Source of the DNA: an uncultured Bacteroidales bacterium
GTDB lineage: Bacteria; Bacteroidota; Bacteroidia; Bacteroidales; F082
Direction of reading: 5' to 3'
Length of the DNA: 64,000 nucleotides
Assembly: GCA_900317055.1 (NCBI GenBank)
Contig: ONFF01000020.1
Coordinates: 62,001-126,000, forward strand
Below the pieces are notes generated by a model. The model saw only the letters and a program-made list of their open reading frames with translations, searched no databases and was not told the DNA's origin. Each line of letters opens with the position of its first letter. The first letter of the stretch is position 1. This document shows positions 51,711 through 60,881 of this stretch, one piece after another. Position numbers and translations under genes: made by a program.

Positions 51711-52985
51711 TTATTGCTTTGCATTGGCTTTTACATGTTCTATATAGCGGCTGATCAAGGCGTTATAAAGCAGGTCGCCGATGAGCCGGTATCCGCTGCT
51801 GGTGAAGTGCACCTTGTCTTTTTGCGCCAGTTCGGCGTTTTCCCAGTTTTGCATCGAGCGCAACCCGCCCATGATGTCGAACTGGTCCCAAACGGCGGCA
51901 TTATGTTGTTTGCCCAACTCCATGAAAGCCTCCTCAACGACTTTGCCATTGGGATTGACCTCGTAACGCACTTTTTTCCTCCTGCCTTTCACCTTAGTGT
52001 AGCTGTCGTTGTTGGTCACGAAGAGTATGGCACAGTCGGGGTTGACGCGCTTGATGACTTGGATGAGTTCGTTGTAGTTCCTCTTGAAATACTTCACCTC
52101 AAAGTCCTTGTCCGCCGCGTCGTTGATGCCGATGCCGAAGATGATGAGGTCGGGGCGGATGAGGTTGAGGTCGCGCTCGAAGTCGTCGCAGCGCAGGTAA
52201 GAGGACACTCGGGCACCGTTCACGCCCACGCCATGCACGCTGATGCCCGGCATGCCGTTTTCAAGCAGCACGCCTGTGAGGGTGAACTCGCCCGGCATTT
52301 TTTCAAAGAAGATGCAGATGGAGTCGGTATATGTTGGTAATTGGAAAGTGTAAGTGGATAGGCGCTCATCGTATTGTCCTTTAAGGGTGTCGCCTTGTAC
52401 GCCAAGGACGGGCACTACATTTTCAGTCTCCGAAAAGCCAATCAAGGTCACCTTGTTGAATTTGAAATCGGGACTGAGTTCGGTGATACGGCGCTCGCGG
52501 CTGACAATGCTCACTGAGGCCAAGGAATCAGAGGTGGTGATGGCGGCGCCGGCCAGACCCATTCGTTTGTCGGTCTCTTTGCGCACGGCGTTGCGGCAAT
52601 ACTCCCAAAAACCAGTGGAACTGACGCGGAAGTGGGAGGGGTTGTTGGTACCGCCTGCCGAGAAGGGGAAGATGAAGTTTTGTCCGCCAATCAAGTCGGT
52701 GCCGATGCTCAGCAGGTTGTCGCGAAACTGCTGGGTGAACACGCCGGCCTGCACATGTGAGCCACCGATGTGCATGATGCTGACATTGCCTTCGCCGAGG
52801 AAAACCACTGAATCCATCTTGGTGAAGAAACGCTCCATGGCGAGGCTGTCGCCAGGGAAAATGAGACGGTTGCGCTCAAAGTGGGCGAAGCTCAGGTCCT
52901 CGATAGGCCTCAGCAAGGGCTCGGTTTGGGCGAAAACAGGGCACAAAGCCAGCAATAATCCTATGGCTACCAGCAGTTTTTTCAT
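51711..52985 (-). CDS. SGNH/GDSL-family hydrolase, probable O-acetyltransferase partner (1)
   Basis: The 424-residue protein has a signal peptide (ends VFAQ). SGNH blocks: MHIGGSHVQAG (GGS in place of GDS, serine retained), GIGINDA (block III) and DKVHFTSSGY with the Asp-x-x-His pair. It is periplasmic. It starts within the preceding gene (4-nt overlap) and ends 5 nt before the MBOAT gene, which supports an AlgI/AlgJ-like partnership. Confidence 0.85.
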   Translation of the reverse strand: MKKLLVAIGLLLALCPVFAQTEPLLRPIEDLSFAHFERNRLIFPGDSLAMERFFTKMDSVVFLGEGNVSIMHIGGSHVQAGVFTQQFRDNLLSIGTDLIGGQNFIFPFSAGGTNNPSHFRVSSTGFWEYCRNAVRKETDKRMGLAGAAITTSDSLASVSIVSRERRITELSPDFKFNKVTLIGFSETENVVPVLGVQGDTLKGQYDERLSTYTFQLPTYTDSICIFFEKMPGEFTLTGVLLENGMPGISVHGVGVNGARVSSYLRCDDFERDLNLIRPDLIIFGIGINDAADKDFEVKYFKRNYNELIQVIKRVNPDCAILFVTNNDSYTKVKGRRKKVRYEVNPNGKVVEEAFMELGKQHNAAVWDQFDIMGGLRSMQNWENAELAQKDKVHFTSSGYRLIGDLLYNALISRYIEHVKANAKQ

Positions 52986-54502
52986 CTGTTCTTGATTCCG
53001 TAGGGGTTATAAGTCGGCAACTTGATGCGGCCTGCCGTGCGGATGGAGTCTTCTTTGCGGTCGAGGTTGACAAACTCGATGACTTTTTCGCTCGGCACAT
53101 GTTGGCGCAACTTGTAGAAGTCGTAGTAAGTGGTGAACGAACGGGCGAGGTCGGCACCGATTTCCTGGGCACCGTTGAAGGTGAAGTGGATGTAGTCGGG
53201 ACCGGCCAAGGCGGGTTTGTGTTTCACCCATTGGGCCATCGAGCCCTCGCCGCCCATCACATTGAACATGTCCCAATAGGCTACCTTGTTGCGCAGTGCC
53301 ATGGCGCGGAGCGAGTCGTTCAGCTCGGGCAGGCCTTTCCAGGTGCCCATCTTGCCGTTGTATCTGCGACCCATGTCGGCGGGGCCGATGAAGAGCAGCG
53401 TGGCTTTCGGGGCGACGCGCCTCATATAGTGGATTTGTTTCTCGAGTTCGGCCAGATAGGGTGTGATGCTCTTTGGCGAATTAATGTCGGGCATGCGGTT
53501 GCCTCCAAATTGCAGGATGATGAGTCGGGTGTTCAAGAGGTCGAACGACTGGCGGGAGACTGATTCGTTCATGCGGGTGAAGATGGTGCCTGAGCAACCA
53601 CGCAAGGCTACATTGTCGATAGCCACGCCCGGGTCGCCATCCAGCAGGATGGCGTATATTTCGGCATTGCCAGTGAAGGAGATAGTGCCTTTCTTGACAT
53701 CTTCTGGCAGGATCCAGGTGATGAGCGATACGCTGTCGCGGGCAGGCAGCACCTTAGGTTCTGTGGTGAGGCCGTCACATTTCAGTGTGGCTTTGAAGCC
53801 TTTGCTGTTTTTGCCCAACAGGACGGAGACAGTCGATATTTCTTTGGCTTTATTTAAGGCCTGCGAGTGGCTGGTTTGGCGGAAGGTGATGGTGCCACCG
53901 CCGACCACTTGGCTGAACTGTGCCATCACGCCATAACGGTTGTGCGAGGCACGGGCGTTGGTGGCGTCGCCGTAAACGGCATAACGGCTAAGTCCCGAAG
54001 CGTGTTGCGACACCGAGATGGTGGGCACGGGTTGCACGGCGGGAACCATATTGGGGCCCGAGCCGCCAAAGAGCTCTTGCAGGTTTTGGCGCAGCACAGA
54101 CGAGATGCGGTCCATCTCAATCTGCGAGTCGCCATAGTGCATCACGCGGTAGGTCTTGCCTTGGCTTTGGGCTTGCTCCAGTTGATGGAACAGCGGGTCG
54201 AAATAGGTGTAGTCGTCGTTAGGCAGGTAGATGCGGTTGGGGTTTTCCTTGAGGTAGCTGCGGAAGAAGCGCATGCTGTCCAACATATTGTCGGAACAGG
54301 TCATCTCGAAGCTCTTTGTCACCTTGTTCAGCACATCATCGACATCGACTTCCTTTTCGGCGGGTTTGCTGTCTTCGGCATACGATGGGAAGCGGAGGTT
54401 TTGGTTGCCAATGGTGATGCCCTCGGCGGGGAAGAAGAACCAGCCCGCGCCCAAAACCAGGATGATGGTCAGGATAAATGCAAGTGTGCGTATGGATTTC
54501 AT
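52982..54502 (-). CDS. SGNH/GDSL-family hydrolase, probable O-acetyltransferase partner (2)
   Basis: The 506-residue protein has an N-terminal membrane segment or signal anchor (about 7-25). Its SGNH catalytic set is complete: [12 protein letters not shown] (block I), [10 protein letters not shown] (block III) and [10 protein letters not shown] (Asp-x-x-His). An inserted beta domain lies at about 180-300. It is homologous in layout to the next gene but has the canonical GDS. It overlaps the genes on both sides by 4 nt. Confidence 0.87.
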   Translation of the reverse strand: MKSIRTLAFILTIILVLGAGWFFFPAEGITIGNQNLRFPSYAEDSKPAEKEVDVDDVLNKVTKSFEMTCSDNMLDSMRFFRSYLKENPNRIYLPNDDYTYFDPLFHQLEQAQSQGKTYRVMHYGDSQIEMDRISSVLRQNLQELFGGSGPNMVPAVQPVPTISVSQHASGLSRYAVYGDATNARASHNRYGVMAQFSQVVGGGTITFRQTSHSQALNKAKEISTVSVLLGKNSKGFKATLKCDGLTTEPKVLPARDSVSLITWILPEDVKKGTISFTGNAEIYAILLDGDPGVAIDNVALRGCSGTIFTRMNESVSRQSFDLLNTRLIILQFGGNRMPDINSPKSITPYLAELEKQIHYMRRVAPKATLLFIGPADMGRRYNGKMGTWKGLPELNDSLRAMALRNKVAYWDMFNVMGGEGSMAQWVKHKPALAGPDYIHFTFNGAQEIGADLARSFTTYYDFYKLRQHVPSEKVIEFVNLDRKEDSIRTAGRIKLPTYNPYGIKNR

Positions 54503-55476
54503 TTCTTTATGATCAATGTTTGGCCTTCAAAGATTTTATCGTTTTTCAAGTTGTTCCATTTCATCAAGTCGGAGATTGTGACATGGTGCTTGGCGGCGAT
54601 TCTGGTCAGGTTGTCGCCTTTTTTAACGGTGTATTTCTTCCCAGTGCTTTTTGAAGGATCAGTTGCTTTTTTATTGTTGGTTTGTTTATTAATGGTCGTG
54701 GTGTCTTTTATTGTCGAGTCTTTCATTGTTGGGGTCGGCCCTTCGACAGGCTCAGGGACCTTAGCAGTATCTTTGGTCTTGGTGTCTGGACCTCCGATGG
54801 TGTCAGGGACCTTGGCGATGACAGGGTCGGCAACCTCACCGAACTTGAGCTGACCTTCGTCGCCCAAATAGACGCAGGCGATGAAGTTGGGAATGACTTC
54901 GGTGTTGGGCAAGAGGTTTTGATCCTTGAAGTCCCATAATTCGGGGGTCTCGCCGTGACGGATTAATGCATGTTGCAGCGCAACGGGACTGTTGGTATAA
55001 GCCAAGATGCTATGCCACCAGTCACCATATTTCTGATAGAGTTCATTGAGGCAATCCAAGGCGGCGTTGGTGGAGGCTTCCACATCCGTGCGCTCGTCTC
55101 GGGTTCCGTCAACGGTCAGTCCGTAGTGCAATGCGGTCAAGGTGGGTAGCTGCCAAAAGCCGCAGCGGTCGCCTTGACAATAGTTGCGACGCATCCCGCT
55201 GAGTGCCAAAGGCAAATACCGCAGCTCTGAAGGCATGTTGCGTTGCGACAAGGCGGTGTCGATGAATGCGGAATAGGTCAGGAATTGGTTGGAAAAGGGT
55301 GTGGAAGTGTAGTTGAGCACTGTCTTTTCCAAGCCTTCATGATAGGGTAGGGGGATGCTTTTCTCCGTTTTTTTCAGCCCTTGGGTCAGCTTGTCGCTAT
55401 CCGACGACACACAACAATTGTGTGCCGCAAGGCAGAAAAGGCAGGTCCATATTATGAATAACATCCTGAATCTCAT
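54499..55476 (-). CDS. LysM protein with degenerate lytic-transglycosylase domain
   Basis: The 325-residue exported protein has a signal sequence, an MltD-like transglycosylase domain (about 75-215), a low-complexity linker and a C-terminal LysM domain ([20 protein letters not shown]). The catalytic glutamate expected in PIVES is replaced: the segment reads [13 protein letters not shown] with Leu92 at that position. Binding without cleavage is likely. The linker contains a repeat-encoded PEPVEG. First gene of the acetylation operon. Confidence 0.82.
   Translation of the reverse strand: MRFRMLFIIWTCLFCLAAHNCCVSSDSDKLTQGLKKTEKSIPLPYHEGLEKTVLNYTSTPFSNQFLTYSAFIDTALSQRNMPSELRYLPLALSGMRRNYCQGDRCGFWQLPTLTALHYGLTVDGTRDERTDVEASTNAALDCLNELYQKYGDWWHSILAYTNSPVALQHALIRHGETPELWDFKDQNLLPNTEVIPNFIACVYLGDEGQLKFGEVADPVIAKVPDTIGGPDTKTKDTAKVPEPVEGPTPTMKDSTIKDTTTINKQTNNKKATDPSKSTGKKYTVKKGDNLTRIAAKHHVTISDLMKWNNLKNDKIFEGQTLIIKK
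54737..54813. repeat. in-frame PEPVEG-encoding repeat, with a second degenerate copy
   Basis: GGCCCTTCGACAGGCTCAGGGACC (54737-54760), read on the minus strand, encodes VPEPVEGP. A diverged copy at 54788-54811 encodes VPDTIGGP. Both fall in the disordered linker and keep frame. Confidence 0.75.
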
Positions 55477-55539
55477 AAGATTATACCGCTAAAATGCCTC
55501 GCTCGACATCGCTATCCGAGCCTTGAGGCTAAGGAGCGG

Positions 55540-55547
55540 CAAAAATA
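55540..55547 (-). promoter_or_regulatory. -7 box for the O-acetylation operon
   Basis: On the minus strand this reads TATTTTTG. The 63-nt leader contains inverted CTCGA/CTTGAGG sequences. Confidence 0.5.
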
Positions 55548-55582
55548 CACAAAATGTTTGAATCTGACACCCGCTTTTTTAC

Positions 55583-55590
55583 TACTTTTG
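55583..55590 (+). promoter_or_regulatory. -7 box for the MATE exporter
   Basis: TACTTTTG lies 40 nt before ATG 55631. Confidence 0.55.
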
Positions 55591-55630
55591 CACCCTCAAT
55601 TCCGCATCAAGTGCGGAATGAGGTTTGGGA

Positions 55631-57049
55631 ATGGAGCAAATCGACAGGACAAGGGAATTAGAGACACGAAAAATCAGTCAGCTGTTGTGGATGTATGCGT
55701 TGCCCAGCATTGTCAGCCATATCATCGCCTCGATTTATAACATCGTTGACCGTGTGTTTTTGGGACAGTATGTGGGGGCTTTGGCCATTGCAGGCTTGGC
55801 CATCACCATGCCCATCATGAACATCATCCATGCCTTCGGCTCACTCGTGGGCGCAGGCTCGGCGGCGCGCATGTCCATCATCTTGGGCAAGAAGGACTAC
55901 AAATGGGCCGAGGACATCTTGGGTAACAGCTTGCTGCTGACCTTTTTCTTCGGCTTCCTCTTCGTCACCGGCGGCTATCTTTTCATGGACCGCATCCTGA
56001 CGGCTTTCGGTGCTTCCGACGATACCATCGCCTATGCCCGCGAGTATATGGACATTGTGCTTCCCGGCATGTTTATGACCACTTTGTCGTTCAACCTCAC
56101 CGGCTTGATGCGTGCTACGGGCTATCCCAAGAAGTCGATGTGGATCATGGCGGGTGGTGCCATTGTCAACATCTTTTTGGACGCTCTCTTCATCTATGTC
56201 TTGGACTGGGGCATCGCAGGCGCGGCTTGGGCGACCACCATCTCCATGACGGGCACGGGTATCCTCGCAGTGATCCATTTTCTACAAAAGAGTTCGTTCA
56301 TTCGCTTTCGCCGTCATGCTTGGAAACCAAAACTTTACATCTTCCGCAACATCCTGCTTATCGGTATGAGTCCGTTCCTGATGAATTTGGCGGCCTCGGC
56401 TGTGGTGGCCTTGCTCAACAACCAGCTCATCCGTTACGGCGGCGACTTGGCCGTGGGTGCCTACGGCTTGGTCAACACCTTCTGTAGCCTCAGTGTGATG
56501 CTGATGTTAGGCCTGTGTCAAGGCATGCAACCTATCGCGGGTTATAATTATGGTGCGGGTCATCCCTTGCGGTTGAAGGAGGTCTACACCCTGACCATGA
56601 AAATCAACATACTGATTGGTGCGGTGGGTGCCTTGCTTGCCTTGATATTGCCTCATGCCATGTTGCGGCTGTTCACCAAAGAGGAGGAGTTGATTCAAAT
56701 CGGCATCCCTGCCATGCGTTTCATCATGGTGATGTTCCCCTTGGTGGGCTTCACCATCACCAACTCCAACTTCTTCCAGAGCATTGACAAGCCTTGGATT
56801 GCCATTGTCACCAGTCTCTCGCGTCAGGTGTTGTTCCTTGCCCCGATGATCTACCTCATCCCGCCGATTTTTGTCAACGCAGGTGGTCAAGGTCTGACGG
56901 GTGTCTGGGCCTCGATGACCATCTCCGATGTGTTGGGTGCCGTGTTGGCCTTCCTGCTGATGCTGACGCAACGCTATGTGTTTAACACTGTCGAACAACC
57001 GAAACCCTGGAAGCACCTGATCAAGGCCAAAGGGCCGAAAACGAATTGA
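55631..57049 (+). CDS. MATE family efflux transporter
   Basis: The 472-residue inner-membrane protein has twelve predicted helices in two halves. Typical MATE segments include ALPSIVSHIIASIYNIVDRV, GSLVGAGSAARMSI and GLCQGMQPIAGYNYGAGH. It exports cationic compounds or drugs with Na+ or H+; the substrate is not evident. ATG 55631 is preferred over an in-frame TTG two codons earlier. A small gene follows 2 nt later. Confidence 0.94.
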   Translation: MEQIDRTRELETRKISQLLWMYALPSIVSHIIASIYNIVDRVFLGQYVGALAIAGLAITMPIMNIIHAFGSLVGAGSAARMSIILGKKDYKWAEDILGNSLLLTFFFGFLFVTGGYLFMDRILTAFGASDDTIAYAREYMDIVLPGMFMTTLSFNLTGLMRATGYPKKSMWIMAGGAIVNIFLDALFIYVLDWGIAGAAWATTISMTGTGILAVIHFLQKSSFIRFRRHAWKPKLYIFRNILLIGMSPFLMNLAASAVVALLNNQLIRYGGDLAVGAYGLVNTFCSLSVMLMLGLCQGMQPIAGYNYGAGHPLRLKEVYTLTMKINILIGAVGALLALILPHAMLRLFTKEEELIQIGIPAMRFIMVMFPLVGFTITNSNFFQSIDKPWIAIVTSLSRQVLFLAPMIYLIPPIFVNAGGQGLTGVWASMTISDVLGAVLAFLLMLTQRYVFNTVEQPKPWKHLIKAKGPKTN

Positions 57050-57051
57050 AC

Positions 57052-57351
57052 ATGAACCTCTCCAACGCATTAACAGCCAAAGACGGCACACATATCATCG
57101 ATTCCTGCCTTGTCAAGAGCAAGCAGGCCATGCGTGACTATCTGGAACAGGTGCGCGAGATGTCCGATCCTGAAATGGCGATTTGTAAGCGCGACATCGA
57201 GTCGCAGGTGCATGAATGGCGGGCGCACAACTTTTTCTACAACCTTCATGTGTTTCGCAGCCGCACTTGCGATGTCGACCTTGAGCTGAAGCAACCCTGG
57301 TACCGCGAACTGTTTTGCCGTGTGGTAAGTTTCTTTTATTTTTGGGATTAA
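57052..57351 (+). CDS. hypothetical 99-residue protein
   Basis: The product is soluble and mainly helical (SKQAMRDYLEQVREM, ICKRDIESQVHEWRAHNFFY), with an aromatic end (RVVSFFYFWD). I recognise no family. Its ATG lies 2 nt after the MATE stop, so it is translationally linked to that gene. Confidence 0.65.
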   Translation: MNLSNALTAKDGTHIIDSCLVKSKQAMRDYLEQVREMSDPEMAICKRDIESQVHEWRAHNFFYNLHVFRSRTCDVDLELKQPWYRELFCRVVSFFYFWD

Positions 57352-57420
57352 GCAGGCTTCGGAAAGCATGTTATTTCCACGCTCACTATCACTCTTCAAC
57401 GGACTACTACTGTTCTTCTT

Positions 57421-57541
57421 GCCCTCATGGCGGAGAGGCATCCGCCATCCCTCACGCTATTGGGAGACAATCGAAAATCGTCTTTTTCATGCAGTCGTTT
57501 CGTGTCAGGGATAGCGGATCGTGGCCGTCCGCTATGAGGGC
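57421..57541. repeat. composite hairpin element (ATGGCGGA/TCCGCCAT)
   Basis: Outer GCCCTCAT and ATGAGGGC enclose ATGGCGGAgaggcaTCCGCCAT and ATAGCGGA/TCCGCTAT. The first hairpin is shared with the radA leader element at 3622-3736. Confidence 0.75.
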
Positions 57542-57668
57542 CTCGGGGAAAGGATTGTCGTTGAAGGAGTTTCTTTGTTGTTATTGCTTACAGGAATGAC
57601 CTAACATGTAACCGGCCATCATTAAAACTCAAACTCCATTTTGTTTTTGTTTTTCCCAAAAATGTCAT

Positions 57669-57676
57669 TACTTTTG
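57669..57676 (+). promoter_or_regulatory. -7 box for the 57738 gene
   Basis: TACTTTTG lies 61 nt before the ATG. Confidence 0.55.
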
Positions 57677-57737
57677 CAGGGTTAAACCTTTGTTTTGTAA
57701 TGGCACCTTGAATGATTCATAACCAAACCTTACACCA

Positions 57738-58397
57738 ATGAAAAAGACAATATTATCCACTTTGGCTTTGCTCATCATCATGATGGTGGGAGCCACTTCA
57801 GTCAACGCACAAAACGACAAAACCATGAACAATTCAACCACTAAAATTCAAGACGGCAAAGTAAGTATCGAGTCCATTCCGGCCACCCTCGATGAGTTCA
57901 AGGCCCTGCAAGCCGAGTTGGGTACTACTCCCGAAGGCTGCATCATGCTGCAACTCGTGGCCATGGAAATGTATCGCCGCGACAAGAACATTGGCCAAGA
58001 ATGCCTGAGCCTCAACAACACGAGCACCAACCTCTCATCGGTGACACGCCGTTTGAACGAACTGTATCGCCCGAACGACTCTTATGCCAGACCCTATCTG
58101 GTGTCAGCGTGCTTCAAAGGGGCAACGCCCGCTAACGGCTACAATCCTACCAAACCTTTCACCATCGAATTGCGTAGAGACCCTGTCCGTCCCAATGACG
58201 AACGCTCACAGATGCTGAGAGGCTATGTGAAATACTTCCAGCTCTACAGCGACGGCTGGGATACCCATTGGCGCAACGTCGAAGTGGTGCAGCAGCAAGG
58301 CGACCCATACTATCGCGTCTCCAACTGCCCCGCCATCCTCACCCAGTGCAAGGAAATCGACTTCGACGCCACGGACGAATGGCATGGATTGGAATAA
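57738..58397 (+). CDS. secreted hypothetical protein (DUF6935-like)
   Basis: The 219-residue protein has a signal peptide (ends VNAQ). The mature part is well structured: ATLDEFKALQAELGTTPEGC, VAMEMYRRDKNIGQECL and VSNCPAILTQCKEID. It resembles a family I recall as DUF6935, of unknown role and found in gut Bacteroidetes and Firmicutes. Pairs of cysteines suggest an oxidising location. Confidence 0.7.
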   Translation: MKKTILSTLALLIIMMVGATSVNAQNDKTMNNSTTKIQDGKVSIESIPATLDEFKALQAELGTTPEGCIMLQLVAMEMYRRDKNIGQECLSLNNTSTNLSSVTRRLNELYRPNDSYARPYLVSACFKGATPANGYNPTKPFTIELRRDPVRPNDERSQMLRGYVKYFQLYSDGWDTHWRNVEVVQQQGDPYYRVSNCPAILTQCKEIDFDATDEWHGLE

Positions 58398-58412
58398 TAA
58401 TATGCACTCAAC

Positions 58413-58508
58413 GATGGCCTATGGCTAATGACTATGGCAACTTCACCCAAGGCATAAAAGTTTCCCATTTTGTTGAAGTAGCCATAGTCATAGGCCATTA
58501 GCCATAGT
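58413..58508. repeat. GCCATNN inverted-heptad element, copy 2
   Basis: The left arm is ATGGCCT, ATGGCTA, ATGACTA (from 58414). The right arm is TAGCCATAGTCAT, AGGCCAT, TAGCCAT (58479 on). GAAGT and ACTTC pairs lie at the inner ends. It matches 17232-17332 in word and layout. ATTCAAC-type 8-nt words then run to the next start codon. Confidence 0.8.
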
Positions 58509-58561
58509 CCAAACAATTCAACAATTCAACGATTCAACAACCAACGATTCAACAACACCCA

Positions 58562-60700
58562 ATGAAACGCATCACATTATTAATCACCTTCATCCTCACG
58601 CTCTCCATCGGCATTGCCAAGGCCGGCGAAGGCATGTGGATTCCCATGCTGCTGCAATACAACGAGAAAGAAATGCAGGAGATGGGCATGAAAATCACCG
58701 CTGACGACATCTATTCCATTAATCACAGTAGCTTGAAAGACGCCATCGTGCTCTTCGGCGGCGGCTGCACGGGCGAAATCGTCAGCGACTACGGTCTGCT
58801 GCTCACCAACCACCACTGCGGTTTCGACTACATCCAGAAACACAGCTCTGTGGAGCACGACTACCTCACCAACGGCTTCTGGGCCATGAATAGGGGAGAG
58901 GAGTTGCCCTGCCCGGGCCTCAGCGTCATCTTCCTCCGCGAGATGCGCGACGTGACCGAAAAGGTGCTGCATGGCATCACCCCCGACATGCCTGAAGACG
59001 AACGTCAGGCCAAAATCGACGAGAACATGAAGAAAATCATCTCCACCGTCGAGAAGGAGACCCCATATAAGGTCAGCATCAAGCCGTTCTTCTTGGGCAA
59101 TGAGTACTACCTGTTGCTCAACGAGGTCTACACAGATGTGCGACTCGTGGGTTGCCCGCCGAGCAACATCGGCAAGTTTGGCGGCGACACCGACAACTGG
59201 GTCTGGCCCCGCCACACGGGCGACTTCAGCATCTTCCGCGTCTATGCCGACAAGGACGGTCACCCGGCTGTGTACGATAAGGACAATGTGCCCTATAAGC
59301 CCGCCAAGCACCTCGACATCTCGCTGAAAGGCGCCGAAGAGGGCGACTTCGCCTTCGTGTTCGGCTATCCTGCCCGCACCAACGAATACCTGCCCGCCGT
59401 GGCTGTCGACCAAGAGGCCAACCTCATCGACCCCATCACCGTTGACCTGCGTGGTAAGGTGCTCGACATCTACAACAAATACCAAGAGCAAGACCCCAAG
59501 GTGCGCATCCAGTATGCCTCCAAGCACGCCGGACTCGGCAATGGCTGGAAGAAGTGGATGGGCGTGACCGAAGGCATTAATCACTTCCACGGCGTGGAGA
59601 AGAAACAGGCTTTCGAGAAGGACTTCCAGGAATGGGCCTTGGGCGCACGCAACCGCTATATGTACATCGACCTGCTGAAGGACTTCGAGAAAAACTATAA
59701 GGAACTTGAGCCTTACCAGTTGGCTTACACCTACATGGCCGAAGCAGGACTACGAATCGAGTTGGTCACTTTCGCAGGTCGTTTTGCCAAGCTTTCCGAG
59801 GTGACCAAGGACACCCCTCAGGACGACATCGACCGCATGATCCACCAACTGAAAGCCACCTCTGCCAGCTTCTTCAAGGACTATTATGAGCCCATCGACC
59901 GCGAGGTGGCCGTCATGGCACTCAACGAATACCTGAAAGCCCAGCCCGCCGACTTCCGCCCTGCCTTCCTCAACGACATCAAGGATGTGAATGAATTTGT
60001 CGACAAACTCTTCGCCAAGTCGATGTTTAGGGATGAGGAAAAGGTGAACGAGCTGCTGAATGACTTCAAGCCCAGCAAAGCCAAGAAACTGGCCAAAGAC
60101 CCTGCTTTGCAGGTTTACCAGAGCTTGCTTGACTTCTACCGCAATAATGTCTACGAGCACATCTCAAGCATCAATAAGGCTAACGACCGTCTGCGCCGCA
60201 TCTACATGAAAGGTCAGATGGACATGCAGCCTGAGAAGCGCCTCTTCCCCGACGCCAACTTCACGCTGCGCGTCACCTACGGCAAGATCGAAGGCTTCAA
60301 GCCGCAGGACGGCAAGACCTACCGCCACTTCACCACCCTCGAGGGCATCATACAGAAGGAGAACCCCGACATTTATGACTATGTGGTGGAGCCGCGCCTG
60401 AAGCAGCTGTATATTAATAAGGATTACGGCCGCTATGCCGACAAGGATGGCACCATGCATGTGGCCTTCACCGCCAGCGTGCACACCACGGGCGGCAACT
60501 CAGGTAGCCCCATCTTGAACGCCGAAGGACAGCTCCTCGGCCTCAACTTCGACCGTTGCTGGGAAGGCACGATGAGCGACCTCATCTACGACCCCGACAT
60601 CTGCCGCAACATCAGCGTCGATATCCGTTATGTGCTCTTCATCATCGACAAGTTTGCCGGTGCAGGGCATCTCATTGACGAGATGACGATTGTAGAATAA
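58562..60700 (+). CDS. S46 family dipeptidyl-peptidase, DPP11-type (Asp/Glu-specific)
   Basis: S46 enzymes release dipeptides from peptide N-termini in the periplasm. The 712-residue product has a signal peptide (ends near AKAG), the catalytic histidine in LTNHHCGF (84/85), the aspartate in RHTGDFSIFRVY and the serine Ser647 in GGNSGSP. Arg665 lies 18 residues after the serine (NFDRCW), the position that is Arg in DPP11 and Gly in DPP7, so acidic P1 specificity is predicted. No T9SS domain. Confidence 0.92.
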   Translation: MKRITLLITFILTLSIGIAKAGEGMWIPMLLQYNEKEMQEMGMKITADDIYSINHSSLKDAIVLFGGGCTGEIVSDYGLLLTNHHCGFDYIQKHSSVEHDYLTNGFWAMNRGEELPCPGLSVIFLREMRDVTEKVLHGITPDMPEDERQAKIDENMKKIISTVEKETPYKVSIKPFFLGNEYYLLLNEVYTDVRLVGCPPSNIGKFGGDTDNWVWPRHTGDFSIFRVYADKDGHPAVYDKDNVPYKPAKHLDISLKGAEEGDFAFVFGYPARTNEYLPAVAVDQEANLIDPITVDLRGKVLDIYNKYQEQDPKVRIQYASKHAGLGNGWKKWMGVTEGINHFHGVEKKQAFEKDFQEWALGARNRYMYIDLLKDFEKNYKELEPYQLAYTYMAEAGLRIELVTFAGRFAKLSEVTKDTPQDDIDRMIHQLKATSASFFKDYYEPIDREVAVMALNEYLKAQPADFRPAFLNDIKDVNEFVDKLFAKSMFRDEEKVNELLNDFKPSKAKKLAKDPALQVYQSLLDFYRNNVYEHISSINKANDRLRRIYMKGQMDMQPEKRLFPDANFTLRVTYGKIEGFKPQDGKTYRHFTTLEGIIQKENPDIYDYVVEPRLKQLYINKDYGRYADKDGTMHVAFTASVHTTGGNSGSPILNAEGQLLGLNFDRCWEGTMSDLIYDPDICRNISVDIRYVLFIIDKFAGAGHLIDEMTIVE

Positions 60701-60703
60701 GTG

Positions 60704-60866
60704 ATCTCTAACCGAACAGATCCGAATTAATCCGATGGTTTTCTGGTGTTTTCGGGTTGGTTCGGTTAGAGGAATAAAAGAAAGGCAATTGTCGGAAAAT
60801 CTCTAACCGAATTAATCCGAATAAATCCGATGGTTTTCTGATGTTTTCGGGTTGGTTCGGTTAGAG
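60704..60866. repeat. two tandem copies of a CTCTAACCGAA hairpin
   Basis: Copies at 60704-60772 and 60799-60866 (period 95 bp) each have CTCTAACCGAA at the left and TTCGGTTAGAG at the right. TCCGAATNAAT words lie near the left and GGTTTTCTGNTGTTTTCGGG in the middle. They lie between convergent genes. Confidence 0.85.
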
Positions 60867-60881
60867 AAATAGAATCGGTCT

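Larger units (their letters stand above)
57352..57737. other. 386-bp intergenic region with composite hairpin and a promoter
   Basis: It contains the hairpin element at 57421-57541 and the -7 box at 57669-57676. I see no credible gene. Confidence 0.6.

Noticed and set aside
58580-59590. Long open frame antisense to the S46 peptidase
   Set aside because: It is a shadow of a strongly supported gene, with biased His/Val-rich composition and no promoter.
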